A stretch of DNA of 64,000 nucleotides, taken from positions 1,649,290 through 1,713,289 of the forward strand of contig NMRA01000018.1 in the NCBI GenBank assembly GCA_002633005.1. Direction: 5' to 3'. Origin of the DNA: Phoronis australis. Taxonomy: Eukaryota; Phoronida; Phoronidae. Of the stretch, positions 58,301 through 64,000 are shown in pieces. Within the stretch, counting starts at the first letter, position 1. Every line of letters begins with the position of its first letter. The position numbers were made by a program, and so were the translations under genes. The notes under the pieces were generated by a model. It saw nothing but the letters and a program-made list of their open reading frames with translations. It did no database searches and was not told where the DNA came from.

Positions 58301-61300
58301 CATTTGGCTTTTTTTATTTTGTAAAAACTCCAAAAGTGTTTTATATCCCCCTGTGCAAAAGTGGAACATTTTAGAAACAGTAATTCAAACAGGGTTTTGA
58401 AAAACTGCATTAAACATTGTCCTGAAAGTTTTATTTGAGACTGATCATTTTTGGGATATGATGTTCCAAAGTTTTTCAAATTTGGACATTTTTCTAGGGT
58501 CGGGCTTAACCGTAGAAGTAGCCCGTTTCTTTGTGTGCATTGGATGTTCAGGGGTTTTTTTTGTGGTATTCTGTAACTTCACTTTTTTCAAAGTGATAAC
58601 GCAAATTCTGAGATGAATGAACTATTTCCAGGTCCGCATGGTGACATTGACCTCAGGGACTGTGACTTTGAACTGGAAACGGGTACAGCAGGACTTGTTG
58701 ACAGGGGAGAAACTTTTTGTAGTGAGACTGTTGAATCTTCCTCTGCCAGTGACTCCCTCTCATTTCATGGCCCTCCCAAACTGACAAGAACTGTACTCGA
58801 AGATCCATACGACACTGGCTACATATCTTACTTGCCGGACAACTCCTTCGTCTCTACTGAGCGTGCTCAAGAAATGATTCTTGCCCAAAGTGCAATGCAG
58901 AAAAAACGCAACATCGCTATAGCCAAAGGTACTTACACAAAATCGTCTCGTCCCGAGCCCCCTAGCTCAGAGCTGTGTAATGAATCGTCACCGTCTGTGG
59001 GAAACGACCAGTCTGCTAACAATGCATTGAGTGTTGTCTCTCTCTCTCTAGACACCATAGATTATAGCTTAATTAAACCCATTCTGGCCAGAGTGTCAGC
59101 AGATGGGTACAGAACAAGTCCTGTCCTTAGCCCCTCCTCCACTGTCAGTCAAGCGAGTAATCTGGCAGGATACAATGGAGGTTATGACTGTGAAGACAGA
59201 GACACCTCCAACAGTAACACCTACCTTAATGACGATTGGTTACCAGCTAAAAGTGGGCGTAATCGAACATCCTGCTCCAGTGACTATAGATTGCCTGCCA
59301 ATCACGGAGCTTGTGACGGCGACATTGCATCACCAACTGATTACAGTCGTGATATTGATGAGAGGTTACCAGTTCATTTCACAAGTCGTGATGTTGATGA
59401 GAGATTACCAGTCATTTACACAAACTATAAAAGTAGTCACACGGTGGCAGCCAGAGACGCGGCTTACGACGTCGACGATAGGTCACTGGGAAAAAGCGTT
59501 TCATACGATAGTGACGACCCAGTTCCCATAAAACGGCCCCGGCGGACTAGTAGTTACGACTCAGCAACGCGTTACCGTAGCGAGTGTTCCAACCGCCCGT
59601 CCTATGATGACATTTATTCTGAAGAGTCGGATGGTGAACAGCCCCCCCAGTTTGGTGAAGTTGAACCCGTCTTACCGCAGGATTTTCGCACACGCCCCTC
59701 CGATGGAATTACCCAGATTCCCCCCAATCAGAGTCCTTGTACAGCAAGCAGTGGTACACAGACAGCCCTGAAGACGAAAAATCAGGTATTGTCTTGTGAC
59801 TGTGGTAGTTTTTGACACGCTATCTTTTCAATATCGCTAGCGCTTGCATTGGCAGGATTCATCACGAATTCTTTATAGATATGAACTAAGAGACAAATGT
59901 ACAAGTATGTAATGCCATGTGTGTGTTTAGTGTAAGGTGTGTGTGCCTCCTGGTGAGTGGAGTAAAAAACTTGTTGAGCTCAGTCATGAGTTTATATTGT
60001 TCTTTTCAATTTTGCATACTATATTTTGCCACAATGGTAATATTGTTAAAGAGTTTATTTGTTGTGGACCAAGTATGCCACCAGGCTAAGTTAACTTACT
60101 CTGATGACACGGTCCAACCTTGTAGACCAAGTTAACTTACTCTGATTACACGGTCGAACCTGGTGGACCAAGTTAGTAAATACTCTGATTACACGGTCCA
60201 ACTTTGTAGACCAAGTTAACTTACTGTGATTACACGGTCGAACCTGGTGGACCAAGTTAGTAAATACTCTGATTACACGGTGCAGACTGGTAGACCAAGT
60301 TTAACTTACTCTGATTACACGCTCCAACCTGGTAGACCAAGTTTACTTAGTCTGATTACAAGGTCCAGCTTTGTGGACCAAGTGAACTCCTACATCTGAG
60401 CTGCAATCTACCGTTGAATCCTGAATATTTGCCAGGGTTTTACAGTGACCAGGTTTGCCAAGTGTGACTCTCCAAGAGTCGTTTTAGTGCCCTGTTTGGC
60501 TTCCAAAGAACTTGTCATTAAGCCTTTTAGACGTAAAAAATGAAATTGATTTAGGGAACATCATATTTGGCAGACCTGGTCACTTAAAAACAGTGGAAAA
60601 TAATCAAATTTCAACGATAGACTGCTGTTCGAGCTAGGGAATTCTTTTGGTCCATGAGGTTGAACTGTGTAAGCAGATCATGTTATACTGGTCTGGTGGC
60701 TCACTTGGTTAGTCTGCAACATTTTTTATTGGAGACAAGGGCAGTTTAATTTGTAATCGTGAGATTCCATGAAATTACTTCTGAATCCTCCTTTGTTTCA
60801 AAATCCTAGGCATATCATTATGACATTCAAGTAAATTTGCTGAGTCTGAAATTTTGAATTTTGTCTGTAATTATGATGAACGCCGGATCACTGAATACCC
60901 ATCTATAATAATGGTCATCTGTCTTAACCAAAGTGAAACATGTGACTTTTAAGTTTTTATTGCTTATTGGTAATAACTTAACTAATTGGCCAATGCTGTT
61001 CTCAGTCCAGAGCAATCGAAGCTATAATATGAGAGACGTGGATTTCGACTTTTCTGTTACAGAAGGGTACCAGTGGTCGCAGGGTACGCATTACCACAGC
61101 TACTGCTGAACAAGGTCCGAGTGCAGAGCAGACCCATGTATCTGCCAGCATTGTAACCAGCACCAATACGGAGGGGCGTGATGAAAATACGGTGCATAAA
61201 GCCAGCAATAATAGACCGACGTTTAAGCTGGAATCTCGCGACACTAAGAAGTCTTCCAAAGTAGATAAGAAACCACTGCAGAGAACTTTAAAGTTGTTTG

Positions 61301-64000
61301 ATTTAGGATCTGTACTAGATTCGTGTATACCAAAGAAGATAAAGAAGAAAAAGAAGAAGTCGTCTTCTAAAGAAGAAGTATCAAGGGGAGTGAAAGTTAA
61401 GGATCAACCTGCGTCACTTGAGAGTATGAAGAGAGGAAAGGATAAGAAAAAGAAGGGCTCTTTGAAACACACTCTTCAAGTTAAACGGCATACAGAGTCA
61501 ACGTTGAGACGGTATGTATTGGAGAGTTTTTAATTCTTCTTAGAACCCATTGGTAGGTACTCAAAAAATTATGGGTCATTTCTGAACTTACTTGAGATGA
61601 AAGAGCAACGTTTCTCCAGCGTCTACTGGCTTATTCAAATCTGTGCTACCTCTGGTGGATTCGGTCTGTGTTGAGAAAATTGGCGGGAAACTCCGACTGA
61701 ATCCACCAGAGGTCGCATAGGCTTGAAAAAGCAAGCAGATGTTGGCGGAGCGTTATCCGTAATTTTTACTTAGTCGCCATCGGAATGATTGGGGGATGTT
61801 GTGGCATCTGCCCCTTGTGTAGTTACAGATGTCCTGTTTATTCAGATGACCCAGGCATCTTTTCATTTTTGAATGTTGCCAGCTGTGCGTCATTTCTGAA
61901 TGCCAGAGGGCTTTTATACCTCCAGGTGGCATTTGGCAAGTTGACATTACTGGCATGCTAGCATGGAGCCCTGTCAGCTTGGCATATTTATTGATTTGAA
62001 GAAGTCCGTACATGTAACTGCTAAAATCATTCTGTTGGTATAATTGTATACAAACAATTTGCCTTTCTTTTTGCTTTAGGAAACACAAATCGGAGACTCG
62101 ATCAAAGAATCCATTATCAAAGGTCAAATCATGGCTGGACTCCAACCGCACAAAGCCAAGTGTTTGTAAGTTTCATTAGTTTTTTCCTGTCTATGATGCT
62201 GATATTAACTAATTGCAAGCATTATGATGACTTATAAGCAGTGTTCGAACTTCAGCAAATAAATGTGCTGGCCTGCCAGGCCAGTTAGTCTGAAAATTTA
62301 CTGGCCCAGATGCCAAGTTAACTTTTAAAGTTACTGGTGCGGCCGCAAATCCACTGGCCCCTGGACACCGGGCCAGTGTCTACTTCGAACCCTGTTTATA
62401 AGTGCAAGTTTCATATTCACCTCTTTGGATGATCAAAGCATTTGGCGAGCTCGTTTTCATTTGACGACCATGTTGTGTGAGTTTGAGATTGCAGTGAAGA
62501 GTGTTACAGTAGTTCTCAATGTTCCCATTTTGAGACCTCTTACAAGCATTGTGTTGTCATGTTATGTGTTGTCATGAGTAACATGACACAATCAACAATT
62601 GAGTATGGCTTTTCAAAATTTGAACATGGTAGTGAAAATTGAACGGAAGGTTCCAAACTTTACTTGATGTCACCCAACGCTTTTCAGACATTTCTATCAT
62701 ATGATGCACACCCTTGTGGCAGTTTTATTACTAATAGTTTGATGTCGAGTTTTTACCGTCTACCAGTGTGTCATTCAATTGGTTCGAAGGATCGTCATGA
62801 AATTTTACGGAAGTGATCATATTGATGAAAATATGGTGCACATTGGGTTTTTGGATGGACCCTCATACGGCTATGCACCTCCCTCGATATCTTTCAGTTT
62901 CCGTGAATGATCGTCATCGAATTTGAAGGATGCATTCCTATATCGAGAGCAAAGCTTACCTTGATTATTGGACAAATCCAAATACCACTATGCCTTCTGG
63001 TGGATATATTACCAGCATAGCTAACGTTGATTTTCTGATAGACCCGAAAAGTGCAATGGCCCTTGTGGCAGTTTTATTTTTTGCCAAGTTTTCTGAAGGG
63101 TCGTCATTAAATTTGATGGACAATTTTCCATTGATGAAAGTGGTGCTTATTTTATCAGATGGATCGGAATGCCACAGTGCCCCAAGTTTTTATTTCTTAG
63201 GTGTGCTTCGATATATACAAAGCTCTTTAAAATCTTATACTGGACCTTGGTTAGTGTTTGTTCTTACGAAGGCAGGGCTTACGTTGACCTTGGACGAATA
63301 TGACCACTACTGTGCCCTCTGGTGGTCATTTTAGCTTTCTTTGCGGTAGTCATCTACCAGGAGTGTGTTAGCTAATTTTCGTATAACTATAACTAGACTT
63401 TGTAGCTCTGGCTAAGTAAATAATAGTGAACTATTTTGAAAGTTGTGCTCAATAAGTAAGGCTAGATCCGTGTATCTTTCCAGCTCATACTTCGATAACT
63501 CAAGTCATGCCTGACTTGACCTGTGACCTGACCTCGTTTAAAATTCCTAAGAAACAGAATATACCGGACGTTGCCACAACTTCTCGTGATGTGCGTTTGC
63601 CGGCTGCTCCCCTAAACATGGATGTGTCTGTGCCCGTCTCTTGCGAGTTCCCGTGTTATGAAGACAGGGCTACGTGCCTGCAGCCCTCAGATCATGACAG
63701 CGTGATATTAAGCTCCGATGGTGAGCCCAGTCGAGGACTCGAGGTCCAATGTTCTGTACAAAGTAATGCAGAGAAATCAGATCTGAATGTAAAATCCAGT
63801 TGTAGCCATTCTCAAAGCGTGCAGGCAGTAGGTGCCTCCGATGGAAGTTCGACTTTCTGTCGCACTGATTGTCAGTATTCACGTGAGCACCGTGTTGATC
63901 ATCATACCTACACAGCAGCCTCCAGTGCTTTCTCCGCTGGCGCATCTGATTGTGGCATCAAGTCACATGACATTACGTCATTCAGCACTCCCAGTGTTAC
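52381..64000 (+). CDS. TASOR-like gene (HUSH-complex scaffold family), 5' ten exons, runs off the window
   Basis: Exons: 52381-52690, 53812-53960, 54890-54985, 55701-55848, 57120-57170, 57740-57847, 58632-59785, 61063-61511, 62080-62165, 63484-beyond 64000; all junctions are GT/AG and phase-consistent. The first exon ends with an FxIPKKKK motif like that before the N-terminal domain of TASOR. Exons 2 and 3 (residues 104-185) align with the start of the TASOR pseudo-PARP region: a REF helix, FxYxxAxxxHN, then EKRxxLxxxGxxxKExxESYxFL. Exon 4 resembles the end of the TASOR SPOC domain (LHxxFIxRSPxS). The rest is long, Ser/Asp-rich and disordered with a poly-lysine segment. Known family role: TASOR links MPP8 and periphilin in the HUSH complex, which silences retroelements in the nucleus. 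TASOR2 or TEX15 are alternatives. Most of the pseudo-PARP core is absent here. First ATG is at 52381; the frame is open back to about 52315, so an earlier exon is possible. Confidence 0.68.
52830..53055. repeat. Dispersed repeat C, copy 3 (reverse orientation)
   Basis: Reverse complement of the same blocks (CAAAGTCTGCTAAACGGACA, AAGCGTGACCTACGCTTTTC, CACGTGGGATGCCA). Lies in the first intron of the TASOR-like gene. Confidence 0.65.
53812..53960 (+). CDS. TASOR-like gene, exon 2 (start of N-terminal TASOR domain)
   Basis: Acceptor ATTTTCAG and donor GCC|GTAAGT; phase 1 in, phase 0 out. The product includes TSREFTQDIQGIL and FKYTKAQMIHN, which match the order and spacing of the corresponding human TASOR stretch (GSREF, then FNYRRA, then VHN). 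Confidence 0.8.
54592..54776. repeat. 29-bp minisatellite, six units
   Basis: Unit ACATGAAGTGAAGTCATTGC plus AATATTAGC, nearly exact, in the intron before exon 3 of the TASOR-like gene. Confidence 0.95.
54890..54985 (+). CDS. TASOR-like gene, exon 3
   Basis: A 32-codon exon, phase 0 at both ends, with donor AAG|GTATGT. It contains YLEKRKTLRSNGYSEKET and ESYGFLYM, the family signature EKRxxL-x-G-x-KExxESYxFL. In the family the next residues begin the pseudo-PARP fold, which is not encoded by any later exon seen here. Confidence 0.8.
55701..55848 (+). CDS. TASOR-like gene, exon 4 (probable end of SPOC domain)
   Basis: Acceptor ATTTCACAG, donor AATG|GTAGGT, phase 0 in and phase 1 out. The strand-like stretch LQQHRLVVMATG, followed by LALHCIFISRSPKSG, resembles the SPOC-domain end of human TASOR. 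It does not resemble the segment expected directly after exon 3. Confidence 0.6.
58150..58195. repeat. ATT/GTT trinucleotide microsatellite
   Basis: Interrupted TTATTATTATTGTTGTTG run in an intron of the TASOR-like gene. Confidence 0.85.
58632..59785 (+). CDS. TASOR-like gene, large exon 7, disordered Ser/Asp-rich region
   Basis: A 1154-nt exon (residues 288-672) with acceptor TATTTCCAG and donor CAG|GTATTG. It is low-complexity, rich in Ser, Asp, Arg and Tyr. Near 59349-59410 there is an internal duplication of RDxDERLPV, visible in DNA and protein, with a weaker third unit (YDVDDRSLG) after it. A basic patch (PIKRPRR) follows. No enzymatic motif is visible. Confidence 0.75.
60065..60385. 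repeat. About 41-bp minisatellite, about eight units
   Basis: Unit ACTCTGATTACACGGTCCAA followed by CCTGGTAGACCAAGTTAACTT, diverged between units, in an intron of the TASOR-like gene. Confidence 0.88.
61063..61511 (+). CDS. TASOR-like gene, exon 8 with poly-lysine segment
   Basis: Acceptor TCTGTTACAG, donor ACG|GTATGT, phase 0 in and phase 2 out. The C-terminal half is strongly basic (KKIKKKKKKSSSK and later KKKKG), compatible with nuclear localisation or nucleic-acid binding, as expected for a chromatin scaffold. That role is inferred. Confidence 0.72.
61605..61755. mobile_element. About 150-bp inverted-repeat element (MITE)
   Basis: CTACCTCTGGTGGATTCGGTC and GACTGAATCCACCAGAGGTCG are inverted arms. 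The outer parts (AACGTTTCTCCAGCGTCTAC and GATGTTGGCGGAGCGTT) also pair. Intronic. Confidence 0.75.
62241..62397. mobile_element. Short element with inverted GTGTTCGAA ends
   Basis: Begins GTGTTCGAACTTC and ends ACTTCGAACCCTG. Inside there are several CTGGCC / GGCCAGT words that could fold. Intronic. Confidence 0.5.
62700..63340. repeat. Reverse-oriented member of the CACTAGGTGGCAC repeat family
   Basis: Repeated words ACTATGCCTTCTGGTGG / ACTGTGCCCTCTGGTGG and CCCTTGTGGCAGTTTTATT, then AAGGGTCGTCAT(G/T)AAATTT, at irregular intervals. These are the reverse complement of the arrays near 26 kb and 31 kb. The open frame 62930-63334 is chance. Confidence 0.5.
63484..64000 (+). CDS. TASOR-like gene, exon 10, cut by the window edge
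   Basis: The acceptor TTTCCAG fits the phase 1 end of 62080-62165. Open for 171 codons to the end of the window with no stop. It is a disordered Ser/Asp/Cys-rich region. It contains FKIPKK, echoing the FTIPKK motif of the first exon. Confidence 0.7.

Noticed and set aside
59103-59531. 142-codon frame on the plus strand
   Set aside because: Shadow of the large exon of the TASOR-like gene in another frame.
62930-63334. 134-codon plus-strand frame
   Set aside because: Within repeat sequence inside an intron of the TASOR-like gene; no family resemblance.
1-64000. CRISPR arrays, bacterial operons or ribosome binding sites
   Set aside because: Introns, tRNA intron, TTAGGG tract and gene families show animal nuclear DNA; the tandem repeats lack unique spacers.

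Overview
The window is nuclear DNA from a multicellular animal. Genes are split into short exons with GT-AG introns that keep reading phase, intergenic DNA is AT-rich, and transposon remnants and minisatellites are abundant. The gene content (an optineurin homologue, a TASOR-like gene, a membrane protein with a peritrophin-type chitin-binding domain) suggests an invertebrate, perhaps a deuterostome such as a hemichordate or cephalochordate. The species cannot be fixed from sequence alone.

Layout. 1-13.8 kb has no convincing protein gene. It holds repeat copies, a 1.24-kb near-palindromic foldback element (2966-4206) with a partial relative at 13031-13719, an intron-containing tRNA-Arg(CCT) gene on the minus strand (12190-12285) with a degenerate relative (5076-5171), and a degenerate telomere-like tract (12551-12722). 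At 14.0-15.4 kb lie the last four exons of a minus-strand type I membrane protein with a CBM14 domain. At 16.1-17.35 kb is an intronless protein-kinase-like gene. 17.4-33.3 kb is gene-poor. It contains an assembly gap (24879-25143) and two nearly identical 3.1-kb copies (25144-28229 and 30343-33408) that look like retained haplotypes.

The best-supported gene is on the minus strand from 50383 to 33340: 15 coding exons, all phase-consistent, predicting 853 residues. It is an optineurin homologue with a LIR-like motif, coiled coils, a UBAN ubiquitin-binding segment and a C-terminal CCHC NOA-type zinc finger. A 108-nt phase-neutral exon interrupts the UBAN segment, so it is a candidate cassette exon. 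The introns carry minisatellites, foldback elements, a Penelope-like retroelement fragment with a hammerhead-like motif, and a 1.4-kb nonautonomous DNA transposon.

Head-to-head with it, about 2 kb away on the plus strand, is a TASOR-like gene (52381 to beyond 64000; 10 exons seen, all in phase). It has the N-terminal TASOR-type domain and what looks like the end of the SPOC domain. The segment between them is missing, exactly across an intron that contains an N, so exons may be lost in a collapsed gap. Optineurin acts in selective autophagy and TBK1/NF-kB signalling, and TASOR is the scaffold of the HUSH silencing complex. Their adjacency suggests a shared promoter region but not a shared pathway.
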